From Gnetum montanum (taxonomy: Eukaryota; Streptophyta; Gnetopsida; Gnetales; Gnetaceae), in the NCBI GenBank assembly GCA_015680685.1, contig MNCI01014218.1, positions 18,022 to 82,021 on the forward strand: a DNA stretch of 64,000 bases. The letters run 5' to 3'. The position numbers were made by a program, and so were the translations under genes. The notes under the pieces were generated by a model. That model was given only the letters and a program-made list of their open reading frames with translations, was not told the origin of the DNA and searched no databases. The stretch's first letter is position 1, and every line of letters begins with the position of its first letter. Below are positions 12,478-22,042 of this stretch, piece after piece.

Positions 12478-12860
12478 GCCGGGGATGAACGTGCCATTTT
12501 GTAGTCTTAGCGGACTATCATGGGTTAGTTTTATGTCGTAACCCGTTGGACATTGCCCATTTAGCGTCATGGCAGACGTTACATTGCCATTTTCTAGTCT
12601 TGGCGGACCATGCAGAGGCAAGTTAGTTTATAGTCCTAGCGAACTCTGGTGGTTGTGACAGTGGCAATTTACTGTCATGCTGGACGGGTGCTAGTTTATC
12701 ATCATTGCGGACACTTTGGGGTATCAGTTTATTGTCATGATGCCAGAACAGCTGTGGCGTTAGTTTTAAGTCGTAACCCAGGACTGTATAGTGGTATTAG
12801 TTTATCATCATGATTCCAGGATGAGCTGTGGTATCAGTTTATAGTCATGATTCCAGGACT
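12478..12860 (+). repeat. Array 1 of a short AGTTTA..GTC..CGG motif
   Basis: At least eight irregular copies of a 20-40 bp unit occur, such as 'tagtttatcatcat(t/g)' followed by 'gcggac' or 'gattccagga', and 'cagtttatagtcatgatt'. The same core recurs in arrays at 16458-16640 and 21745-22035. The array sits directly beyond the end of integrase. Confidence 0.65.
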
Positions 12861-12881
12861 TGCACGTACCTGAGCATGTAC

Positions 12882-14120
12882 TCAAACGTAGAATGGTTTT
12901 AGGTACAAATGATTGGTCAGATTGGAAAACTCGTTTCCTTCCATGTCAGCTAACTTGAATGCTCCATTGTCAAATTCTTTGGTGACCAAGTAAGGTCCTT
13001 CCCAGTTGGCTGAGAACTTGTCCGCGTGTTCGCAAACTGCCTTAAGCACAAGGTCCCCTTCTTTGATAGGGCGCTTGTTGATGTTATGCCCATGTTGTTG
13101 TCGTTGTTGTTTTTGGTACCACTCGATCTAATCGAGTGCACGTATGCATTCCTCCTCCACCGAGTCCAGGTCAATGATGCGCAGATCATTGTTTTGTCCT
13201 TCGTTGAGGAGTCCAGAGAGTGTGATCCTTAAAGATGGTACCTGTAATTCTAAAGGTAAAATAGCTTCTGAACCGTAAACCAGACTATATGGTGTTTTAC
13301 CTGTTGACGTTCGGTGCATAGTACGGTATGTCCACAATGCGTATATCAATTGCTCGTGCCATTTTCTTTTGCTCTAGATAAGCATTTTCTTAAGTATTGT
13401 AATAATCGTCTTGTTTGTTGCTTCCGCTTGTCCATTGCTCTGAGGATAGTAAGGGGATGAAAAGGAATGTTTGATCCCCAGACTGTTACAAAAGGTTTGG
13501 GTTTCGGCACTGCTAAATTGTGGCCCGTTGTCAGTGATAATTGTCAAGGGGATGCCAAAGCGTGTTACGATATTTTCAAGAATGAAATTGCATACATGTT
13601 TAGATGTGGTTTTTCGAAGGGGAGCAGCTTCTACCCACTTCGTGAAGTATTTTGTCGTGGTTATGATAAAATCATGCCCTGCAGAAGATGAGGGTGTTAT
13701 CGGGCCGATAAGGTTCAATCCCCATTTTTGGAAGGGCCATGTGATTTGCACTGTGTGCAACTCATTTGGTGGTACATGTATTAGATTACTATGTTTTTGG
13801 CAAGTGCTACATGTTTTGACCTTGGAGAGATAGTCATATTCCATGTGTGGCCAATAGTAGCCTAAACGTCTTATTTTTGTTACCATGGCTTTTGGCGCTA
13901 TGTGTCCTCCACATAGTCCCTCATGTACTTGATCAACAACAGTTTGGGCATCGGTACCACTGACGCATGTTAACAATATACCTTCGTAGGATCTATGACA
14001 CAATGTATCCCCTACCAGGATATACTGCTTAGAACGTTTCCGCACAGCGTCCTTTTGCGCATTTGTTAGATGTTGTGGTGTTTCACCATGTAGAAGGTAT
14101 TCTTTTATGTTATGTACCAT
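12882..14120 (-). pseudogene. Integrase of element 1 (Ty3/gypsy, inactivated)
   Basis: Integrase inserts the element's cDNA into chromosomes. In order it shows an HHCC-type zinc finger (HEGLCGGH, later CSTCQKH), the DDE catalytic core and a C-terminal domain ending with LKPFYV. In the core the usual first catalytic Asp is Asn (QKWGLNLIGPI); the second Asp (IITDNGPQF) and the Glu (NGQAEATN) are present. Two TAG stops break the frame near 13372 and 13126, both where a Gln codon would fit. A frameshift near 14110 separates it from the RNase H upstream. The D-to-N change and the stops make it inactive. Confidence 0.9.
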
Positions 14121-14779
14121 TCTATCGCTTGTGTTGTACTAACAGATGCAATCGGCAATGTGTCAAGGGTATCGGTGATTGGTTCAGCACAAATGGTTAT
14201 GGAGCTTGGCAATGTGTGGAACATGTTTGGTGATATGTTTAATGCTAATGTGGCTAACGCATCTGTGATGGTGTTATCATTTCTAGAGACGTGTTGCACA
14301 TCGATGCTTTCGAATCGCCTCATTAGGTGTTTTGCCAAGTCACAGTATGGTTGTAAGTGTTGGGCTTTACATGTATAGACGTCTGTAACTTGGTTTAGGA
14401 CTAGTTGTGAATCGCCTCTGACTATAAGCCGTGTGATATCTGAAGCCAGTGCTGCCGCGAGACCTCTAAGGAGACCTTCGTACTCTGCTATGGTGTTCGT
14501 ACAATGAAAGTTGAAACGATAGGCAAAGGGTCGGATCTCCCTAGAGGGATAGGTGATGACAGCGGCTGCACTTCCTCCTCGAGAGGTGGATGCTCCATCA
14601 AAATTTAAAATAGCATCATAGTCATTGGGCACTATGTCTATTGCGCTTACATTCTCATCCGGGAATTCTGGTTCTATAGTCACTTGATCACGTGTTGGTG
14701 ACGTGGCCATTTGATTTGCTATAGCTTGACCCTTGACCGATGATTGTGTTACGTAGTACAGGTCAAACTCAGCTATCAT
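14105..14779 (-). pseudogene. Second (archaeal-type) RNase H of element 1
   Basis: RNase H removes RNA from the RNA:DNA hybrid during reverse transcription. This one lies after the RT-linked RNase H, as in the Tat lineage, which gained an extra archaeal-type domain. Expected acidic residues are visible in order: NFDGAST, AEYEGLLRGL, VRGDSQLVLNQV and ITDALATLA. About 225 codons are open. It is in the same frame as RT, separated from it by a TGA (just after RKW) and a TAG (before WKAM), both explained by one C-to-T change. It leaves frame near 14110 before integrase. Confidence 0.88.
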
Positions 14780-14884
14780 GGCTTTCCACTAGGCTATTCG
14801 ACTTGTTTCGTAAATGTTCCCTGTTATGGCTCTCAGTACATTGTCCTTGCAAATTATGTAAACCTGGTTACGGAAGAGGTAATG

Positions 14885-16204
14885 TCACCATTTTCTTAAA
14901 GAAAAGACTAAAGCTAAACATGACTTCTCCACGTCGTTATACCTTTTCTCGTGGGCAACTAATGCATGGCTCAAGTAATATACAAGGACTTCGGTTCCGT
15001 CATCTTGTTTCTGGCAAAGCATAGACGCGATTGACGATTCTGAAGTGGCAAGGTAGATGTAAAACGGTTTATCGTTTCGGGGTGGGTAAACCGTAGGCAA
15101 TCGGGTAAGTGCTGTTTTGATGTTCTCGAATGCTTCTTGGCACTCCGGAGTCCATTCAAAATGGACGTTTTTGCATAACAGGTGATTCATAGGTTTTAGT
15201 TTGTTTGTGAGTTTTTCTATGAAGCGCCTGATAAACTGCAATCTACCTTGTAGACCTCGAAGTTCGGTAAGGTTGCCTGGTGGTTTCAGGTTTGTTATGG
15301 CCTTAACCTTATCGGGGTCTACTCGTATCCCTGCTTCGGAGGCTATGAATTTGAGCATTTTGCCTGTTTTGACGCGAAAGACACACTTTTTTGGATTAAG
15401 TCTTAGTTCATACTTTAAACAATGCTTTAAGACTAAGTCGAGATCTTGTACATGTTGTTCCGATGTTTTGGACTTAACCATGATGTCATCTATGTAATTG
15501 TTGAGGGATCGTAGCATGTAATCACTAAAGATAAACGTCATTGCTCTTTGGTACATGGCTCCAGCATTCTTGAGACCAAAGGGCATCATTGTATAACAAA
15601 AGGTTCCCCATGGTGTCATAAAGGTTGTCCTAAGTTGATGTTCCGGGTTGATACGTATTTTATTATATCTCGAGAAACCATCCATAAAAGATAACAAGGC
15701 ATGTCCGGCGGTTGAATCAACGAGTTGATCGATGCTTGGCAGGGGAAAGTCATCTTTTATGATTGCTACATTCAGATCTTGGAAGTCAATGCATAAGCGA
15801 ATGCTTCCGTTTTTCTTTGAGACGATGACCATGTTGGACACCCAATCGGCGTAATCAATAGCCCGAATGAAACCAGCTTGATAAAGCTTGGTGATCTCAT
15901 TGCGAACTGCCAATGCTACCTCGGGTCTAACTTTTCGTGCCTTTTGTTTTACTGGTCTCAATTTCGGGTCAAGAATAATGTTGTGCTGGACAATTCTAGG
16001 ATCTAACCCGGGCATGTCCGTATAGGACCAAGCGAATGCTTTCATATTTTCCCTAAGAACATTCTTGATGTCTTTGGCCAAGTGCAGTTGTAGTAATGTG
16101 CTTAATTTTAACACTTTAATTTCCCCATCAGGCATGGTGATGGGGGTTTCAGTCAACGGATCTTCGGTGATATTTTCGGCCTCTATGTCAAGGAATTTTG
16201 CCAT
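14885..16204 (-). CDS. Reverse transcriptase plus first RNase H of element 1
   Basis: This 439-codon open stretch holds a complete RT. The fingers/palm region contains SNMVIVSKKNGSIRLCIDF; the first catalytic Asp is in LLSFMDGFSRY, and the YIDD catalytic box is intact (NNYIDDIMVKSK, about residue 240). The connection domain and the start of an RNase H follow (PFYIYLATSESSIASML to HEKRYNDVEKSCLALVF). The apparent Met may be internal: the same frame continues upstream, past one TGA near 16290, to a strong 3' splice site near 16374. It stands downstream of the antisense gene in element order. No catalytic residue appears lost, although the polyprotein around it is broken. Confidence 0.93.
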   Translation of the reverse strand: MAKFLDIEAENITEDPLTETPITMPDGEIKVLKLSTLLQLHLAKDIKNVLRENMKAFAWSYTDMPGLDPRIVQHNIILDPKLRPVKQKARKVRPEVALAVRNEITKLYQAGFIRAIDYADWVSNMVIVSKKNGSIRLCIDFQDLNVAIIKDDFPLPSIDQLVDSTAGHALLSFMDGFSRYNKIRINPEHQLRTTFMTPWGTFCYTMMPFGLKNAGAMYQRAMTFIFSDYMLRSLNNYIDDIMVKSKTSEQHVQDLDLVLKHCLKYELRLNPKKCVFRVKTGKMLKFIASEAGIRVDPDKVKAITNLKPPGNLTELRGLQGRLQFIRRFIEKLTNKLKPMNHLLCKNVHFEWTPECQEAFENIKTALTRLPTVYPPRNDKPFYIYLATSESSIASMLCQKQDDGTEVLVYYLSHALVAHEKRYNDVEKSCLALVFSLRKW

Positions 16205-16372
16205 GCTTTTGTAATCGTCTGTTGTTTGCTGTGTTGAGGCTATGACTACATCGTTCGTTGGTGAACTTAAGTTGATGGAGTTTATGTTAATGTCTCATGT
16301 AATTTTTCTGTATGGTCCTTCAATGATTAACGGTGCGGTTAAATGCTGGCAGTCCATTGAGCTTGCTCCTGC

Positions 16373-16410
16373 CAATAAACAGAGAGCGGAATAAGAAAAA
16401 GGGAGATCGT
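16373..16410 (-). promoter_or_regulatory. Candidate sense-strand 3' splice site before RT
   Basis: On the minus strand a long pyrimidine tract (ctccctttttcttattccg, ctctctgttt) is followed by attggcag and then by an open frame that continues into RT. Tat/Ogre elements are known to splice out an intron between protease and RT. Here such an intron would remove the whole antisense gene. No matching donor could be fixed with confidence. Confidence 0.5.
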
Positions 16411-16457
16411 TCTATGCCTTTTGGTAATTTTAATCTATGTGTACATGCATAATGGTG

Positions 16458-16640
16458 GATTATCGTCACACCAGGACGTACGGCAGTTTAAGGCCGTACT
16501 GGGCCGCAAGTGGCAGTTTAAGGCCATACCAGGCCGCGAGTGGCAGTTTAAGGCCATACCGGGCCGTCACTGAATTGGGAAATGGCAGTTTAAGGCCGTA
16601 CCGGGCCTTAATGGCAGTTTACACTAGAATGTTTAGTGTA
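16458..16640 (+). repeat. Array 2 of a GGCAGTTTAAGGCC motif
   Basis: Four full copies of 'ggcagtttaaggcc(g/a)tac' ending 'ggcc', plus a fifth partial copy, are spaced about 30 bp apart. It lies between the start of RT and the promoter of the antisense gene, and shares its AGTTTA core with arrays 1 and 3. Confidence 0.8.
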
Positions 16641-16800
16641 AACATGTGAAATGGGATCCACGGAGGAACCAGGACATAATAATCTCTGTTTTTAATAATT
16701 TTTATCATTTTTTCAGGCAAATTTTAGTGAAAATAAGCAAAAGGCACGAAAATGGCAAAAAGTTGCAACAGCGGCGTAAACGGCGGCGTCAGCGGAGCGC

Positions 16801-17065
16801 TATATAAGGGGGGGGGGGGGGGGGGGGGGTTTCATTTGTTTCTTACTTTGAATCGTGAGCGTAAGTGACAGAGTGTAAACTGTTAAAGCGTAAGCGTAAA
16901 CTATCACGCCTGGCGTAAGCGTAAACTTGCCCGTGAGCGTAGACGCCGAAGAGTAACCCTAGCGTAGACGCCCAACACTAAACCCCAGCGTAGACGCGGA
17001 GTGTAGGCTTTCAGGCGCCAACGTAGATAGCGTAAACTTGTGCAATTAGCATAAAGGAGGCTGAG
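16801..17065 (+). promoter_or_regulatory. TATA box and 5' leader of the antisense gene
   Basis: TATATAA at 16801-16807 sits in a G+C-rich context (gagcgctatataagg). A run of 22 G follows (16808-16829). The leader to the ATG at 17066 is 265 bases after the start of the TATA box and is full of 'gcgtaagcgtaaac' words, which also occur in the 3' LTR. Element B has TATAAAA at an equivalent distance from its homologous start. Confidence 0.7.
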
Positions 17066-20000
17066 ATGGGCAAGGGAAAAGAAGTGGAAGGCCAGGGGAG
17101 GAAGGGTCCCGACTTGACCTTTGCGGAGGAGACTGAAGCCATGTTGCAGGGCTTGCCCAGGCCAAGGATCCCATCCTGGCCTGTGACATCCCACAGGTAG
17201 GCTCTGAACCCTACCTCTGTTATGATTTCTTTGCTTCTCTTTTTCAGCGTAGAGAGTCTCGGCGTATACGCCGAGCGTAGAGGGTTTTCGGCATATGGGG
17301 TTTTCGACATATACGCCGAGCATAACTGTAAAGCGTAGACTGCGTAATCAGTTTTATCAACGTAAGCATTTTTTCTGCACTATTATGTCAGCGTAAGCCA
17401 CGACATGATTTGTCAACGTGATTTGTTTGTTGTATCAGCGTAAATTCTGTTTACTGTGAAGGCGTATACGCTAAGGATTTGTTCAGCGTATATGCTGTGC
17501 GTGCGCAGTTATCTTTCAGCGTAGACTTGTTTTTCATGTTTCTAGCGTAAACTTGTTTGTTCAGCACCGGCGTAGACTATTTACGCTGAAAGAGAACTTA
17601 GGCGCATGCGCTGAGGGCTTCTTCAACATACATGCTGTGCGTGAGGGGTTCGGGCGACAGCGTAAAACAGTTCATTGTCGGCGTATACGCTGAGTTGGGC
17701 AGCGTATACGCTTAGTGTACAGCGTATACGCTGAGTTTAAGCAGCGTTTTACGCTAAGTATAAACAGTTTTGCCGGTGTATACGCTGGTTTATGCAGCGT
17801 ATACGCTGAGTGTAAACAGTTAGTAAATTTTTAGATTTTAAATGTTAATTTATGATGTAAACTTTCGCTTTTTGGGCTGTTTTGAAGCGTGGCTAATTTA
17901 TCGTGGCGTCATGATTGCTTGCAGGGACAGTAAGCGCTTCCTCCTTGTTGTTGAACTCGTCGGGGTGTTAACATGGGTTGGCCTCGTTGATGCTGAGGAG
18001 CCTCCCCCGCATCTAACCATGGACAACAATGGGGTTTGGTTCAAGGAAGGCGCATGTGAATTTCTGGCCTTCCTGTTAGACAATCTCGAGGTGGCCATCT
18101 GGTCGAACTTTAGTGAAGTGATTGCATGGAGTGTGCTTGATGCAATGCTGCCGAGAGCTATAGAGGGTGTCGTGGTCTTCATAGAAGACATTGACAAGGG
18201 GCCACTTGTTAATGAGGATGGTACTACCTGCGGGCCCAGGTCAACATGCCCATTGACACACGTGTGGGCGCTATTTCCGCGAGGGTTAGATTACCTCAAC
18301 AATACTCTGTTCATAGCTGCCCGTGCGCACACACTGTTCCAGAATCCTCCCAGCATAGTGTACCGAGTGGACAGGTAGGAATATATAAGTTTATCATTTT
18401 CCTTTCGCCATTTGCTGTTTGTTTCTTGGTTTGACACATATTTGTTTACAGGCCGAAGGCCAACCCGGACGGGACATACGTTGAGGATGAAGGACTAGCT
18501 CTTGCTCGCATCGCCCTGGAGGCATTCATGATGGGCCCCACCCTTTGTGGAATCGTACTGAGTCAAACTAAGGGTGCGATCGTCCATTTTCATAAGCAGT
18601 TCTCCAGGGCGTTTGCAATGTGCAATGCTCGTGGGTGGCTTCATGAAGACTGGTCGGATAATGGGCCAGTCTTCCCTCGTGAATTTGGCAGCACATCTAA
18701 ATCCACCACTAACGATAAATGATAACATTTCCTAGATATGTTAGTGGGTTTATCTGACTGTTTGGAGTTACGCTGATATGATCATTTTAAATTGCTTTTA
18801 CAGTTGATGTACCTCCCAGTGGGGATCCAGCGACAACCGGACGAACCGAGACTACTTTGTCGATGAAGTTTGGGGAGGTGACTAAGGCTCAAAAGTGGTT
18901 GCGTAGACAAGCTCCACCATCCATCACTCATTACTTGGATAATGCCGGCCTCATGGAGCTCTTTATGACGCCGAGTCCTGACGTATCCATAGGGGAGATG
19001 ATTGGGATCGTGGATTCCTTTAATGAGTCTGTCTCACACTACAGCACTCGGATTAAGGGTGTCAAGGTAGTTTTTCATCTATCGCCCGTGTTCTTTTCCA
19101 ACTTATTTGGTGTACCGACAGATAGTTTAAATGTAGTATTAGACAGATCTCATAAAGAGCTCCAGACGATTCGTGAATTAGAAGATTGGCTAGGCGTGGC
19201 CAAGGGTGCCAAGGGATTCCCGATGCAGGGGAAAGCAAAAGTTGTGGAAGTGAACAAATTATATACCCTATTCAGGGCATGGGTATTCCCTAAAACCCTT
19301 TCCTAGGTGAGGAGTCTTGGGGTTGAGGCTGTTCGTGTCATGCGAACTGTCTTGGAGATGGGCATGCAATATAACTGGGCCCAATTTTTGTTGTCGGGCA
19401 TGCACAAGGAGATAGTGCGGTTGCGTTCGAACGTCGAGGCGCAGTCCCACTTTACCTTTGCATTCTTCACCGGTTACCTTTTTGCCAAGTTCCTAGTAGT
19501 TCGTGCAGACAACAAGTTTGTTCTGCGGGATCGGGGTCAATTATCCCGCTCGTGGATCAATCACTTGTTTGAGACAGCTAAATCCCAAGATGCACCTAAA
19601 GGCATTGATGAATCCTCTTCTATTACTATGGGGGGATCATCTGGCGCTTCAATCCACACATGTGATAGTTTGGGATTGGAGCCAGATGATGTACCCTACA
19701 CTGCTAGAAGGGCAGAATGGGTCATCAAGGAGACCGTCGGCCAAGCTAAGTCAAAGTTAAAAAGGTCTGAACGCACAAATGAGGAAGTCTTCGGTGTGAA
19801 CCAGCCACGCGTGAAGCGCATACGCTTCAAGATGCCTGGTGAGCTCACCCACTTATTGTTTTATCATTTTCATTTTGTTTATAACTTTTACTTCAATCGC
19901 TTACGTGTCATTGATATTTTTGGCTTGATTTTAAAAAAGTGAGGAAGCAGGCTTTAGAGACTATCACCGAGGAGGAGGAGACCAACACAGAGAAGAATAA

Positions 20001-21504
20001 CGAGGAGGAAAACATAGAGAAGAGCCAGGGCAGGGGAACGGAGGAGTTAAAGGAGAACACCACGGAAACAGAGCCGTTGGATGATCAGGATGGTATCAAC
20101 CAGATGTTCAGCAGCTTCCTCAAGGGAGATCTGGATTTGGGTGACCCCTCAGAGGGTGACAAGGAGCATGGTATGTTCTCTTTTTATTTCATTTTGTCCT
20201 GTTAGCTGTCATTTCTACTGCATTTTATTTTCACATTTTTGTTTTTTCAAACGAAGGCAGCGAGACCAGAACGGTGCGCTTGGATGTACCCATGAAGACG
20301 GTCCCCCTTGAGAGGACCGCTGAGGTTAGTTCCTGCACCCGTGAGCCATTTACTTGGTTGGAGATGCCAAGTAAAATGGACTTTGTGGCTGGAATCGCGG
20401 AGGAAGTTGTTGAACGGATCTAGGAGACCCATCCTGATATAGGTATAAATCATGTAGAGGTTTGGAGTTTCCCATCTTTTTTATATTGTTTTAACACTTG
20501 TATTTTTTGCATGGGTAGGTGCTCAATTGAGATGGGATCCCTCTGAAAGCATTAGCATAGAAATTTTAACCACGCTTTCTCCAGAAGTGGAACAGGTGCT
20601 AAGGCCTGTTTACGAGGGAGTTGCAGAAGGCCTTGTGCACAACGCTAAGTTGTTATGGACTTGTAGGCATTCCATTGAGCAGTTGTGGCTGCAAATACAA
20701 GCAAAAGAAAAGGCGGTCTCTAAGTTGTCAGTGGAACATGACAATCTGAAGGCTCGGTACAAGTTCGTCGCTGCCAAACTAAGCGAAGATCGCTCCTGGT
20801 GAACGTCCAAGGTTACGTACACTAGGTATTGGAATCTACTGAATCTTCATGCATTGCTAACTCAGAGAATGGCAGAGCACAAAGCCCAAATTGATCTCCT
20901 GAACCTTAAATGTCAAGATTGGAAAGCCTTCGCTTCCAAGGTTCGTAAGTGGGGTCAGGATGAGAAAAATCACAAACATTACTACAAGAAGTCGTTGAAA
21001 GAGGTGTCTGTTGAAAAACGCCAACTAGAGATGTTTGTGGAAGGTTTAGGTTTGCGTTCTGCCTTCGATACTTTTGCTCAAAATACAACTGTGGAAATGG
21101 AGTTGCCTACAAGGGTGATCACAACTGCTTCTGGGGAAACATCGGTGGGTGAGTTTCCTCTGAAACGTCCTACCTAGTCGGCTGTCGACAAAGGCAAGAC
21201 TTTGGCAGACGTCGACTTAGGCCTTGATGGGACAGATTGGGCCAGCGTTTCAGAAGAGGAAATCCTTCGTCGGCTGGAATTCAGCTTAGGGGGATCTCCT
21301 ATGGTAAGCGTTTTGTCCTTATGAAGTTAATTTATTGAATAACGTTTAAAATTTTGACATTCGCTTATTCTTATGTTGGTTGTTTGTTTTTGGTATTTTC
21401 AGGATGAAGGTGGCGATGATGCCCAAGAAGCTGGCCCCAGTGGAGTAGGGGCCCCTGACGCTGGTGGATCCAAAGGGGACGACCCTCCCGCCCCGGATGT
21501 TTAG
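17066..21504 (+). pseudogene. Antisense accessory gene of element 1: eight exons, pseudophosphatase-like and transposon-protein-like domains
   Basis: Proposed exons are 17066-17195/6, 17925-18374, 18452-18714, 18804-19838, 19940-20170, 20257-20442, 20519-21303 and 21403-21504. All junctions are GT...AG except the third donor, which reads ATAAAT and looks like a mutated GT. Phases agree at every junction, giving about 1,060 codons with no frameshift. In-frame stops are TAG 19304, TAG 20421, TGA 20800 and TAG 21175. Exons 2-3 resemble plant HAD/FCP1-like phosphatases, but motif I reads VVELVGVL and motif IV FIAARAHTLF, so the catalytic Asp residues are absent. Exon 4 resembles the 'putative plant transposon protein' domain (KVVFHLSPVFFSNLFGVP, later VRSLGVEAVRVMRTVLEMG). 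Exon 5 is very rich in Glu; exon 7 looks coiled-coil. Function is unknown. Exon structure is strongly supported; domain names are inferred by eye. Confidence 0.82.
17240..17830 (+). repeat. Palindrome cluster CAGCGTATACGCTG in intron 1 of the antisense gene
   Basis: About six exact GCGTATACGC copies (near 17262, 17461, 17681, 17702, 17721 and 17797) and several variants lie here, many in the longer palindrome CAGCGTATACGCTG followed by AG. The same palindrome marks the LTR of this element. The copies lie in intron 1, between the leader and exon 2. Confidence 0.8.
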
Positions 21505-21744
21505 CGTTTTAATTTTTAAGTTTTTGTTGTTTTTTTGACCCACATTTATATGGGAATTGTGACTTGAAAATTTTGAGATGGATGAAAATAGTTGAGACTT
21601 GTAATTGTACAACATTGCATGTAAGGAAATTTTTGTTGATTTTGAACTTAATTGTAAACACGACACGACAATGTAAAATGTTTTGGCTTGTTTTTATTTT
21701 AAGTGCAACGCGGAAATATAATTATAAAAGATAAACAAAAACCA
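21505..21744 (+). terminator. 3' untranslated and probable polyadenylation region of the antisense gene
   Basis: After the final TAG (21502-21504) the sequence becomes T-rich, with TTTTGTTG runs, then 'ttgtaattgtac' and 'aattgtaaac', and later an A-rich 'aattataaaagataaac' near 21720. This fits a plant near- and far-upstream poly(A) region, but no single signal is decisive. Confidence 0.4.
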
Positions 21745-22035
21745 AGTACTAGTTTATGGCCATTTCGGGCCCCATGTCTAGTTTATGGCCATTTCGGGCT
21801 CCATGTCTAGTTTATGGTCATTTCGGGATCCAGTGTAATCAAGAAATATGTTGAAGGATGCGGATAGATTTCTTGGTCAACCGATCATTGCTAATCGTGG
21901 CTAGTTTTACGTCATTGCGGACATGCTAGTTTAACGTCATTTCGGACTCGGAGTGTAGCTTAGTGTTTTTTGATTTGTCGTAGTTTAGCGTCATTTTGGA
22001 CGGGTTATAGTTTAAGGTCGTTTCGGACTGACGGT
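21745..22035 (+). repeat. Array 3 of a TAGTTTATGGCCATTTCGGG motif
   Basis: Three close copies of tagtttatgg(c/t)catttcggg (21750-21832) are followed by four looser ones (tagttt(t/a)a.gtcatt.cgga) to 22030. It separates protease from the end of the antisense gene and matches arrays 1 and 2 in its core. Confidence 0.75.
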
Positions 22036-22042
22036 GTCGCTA

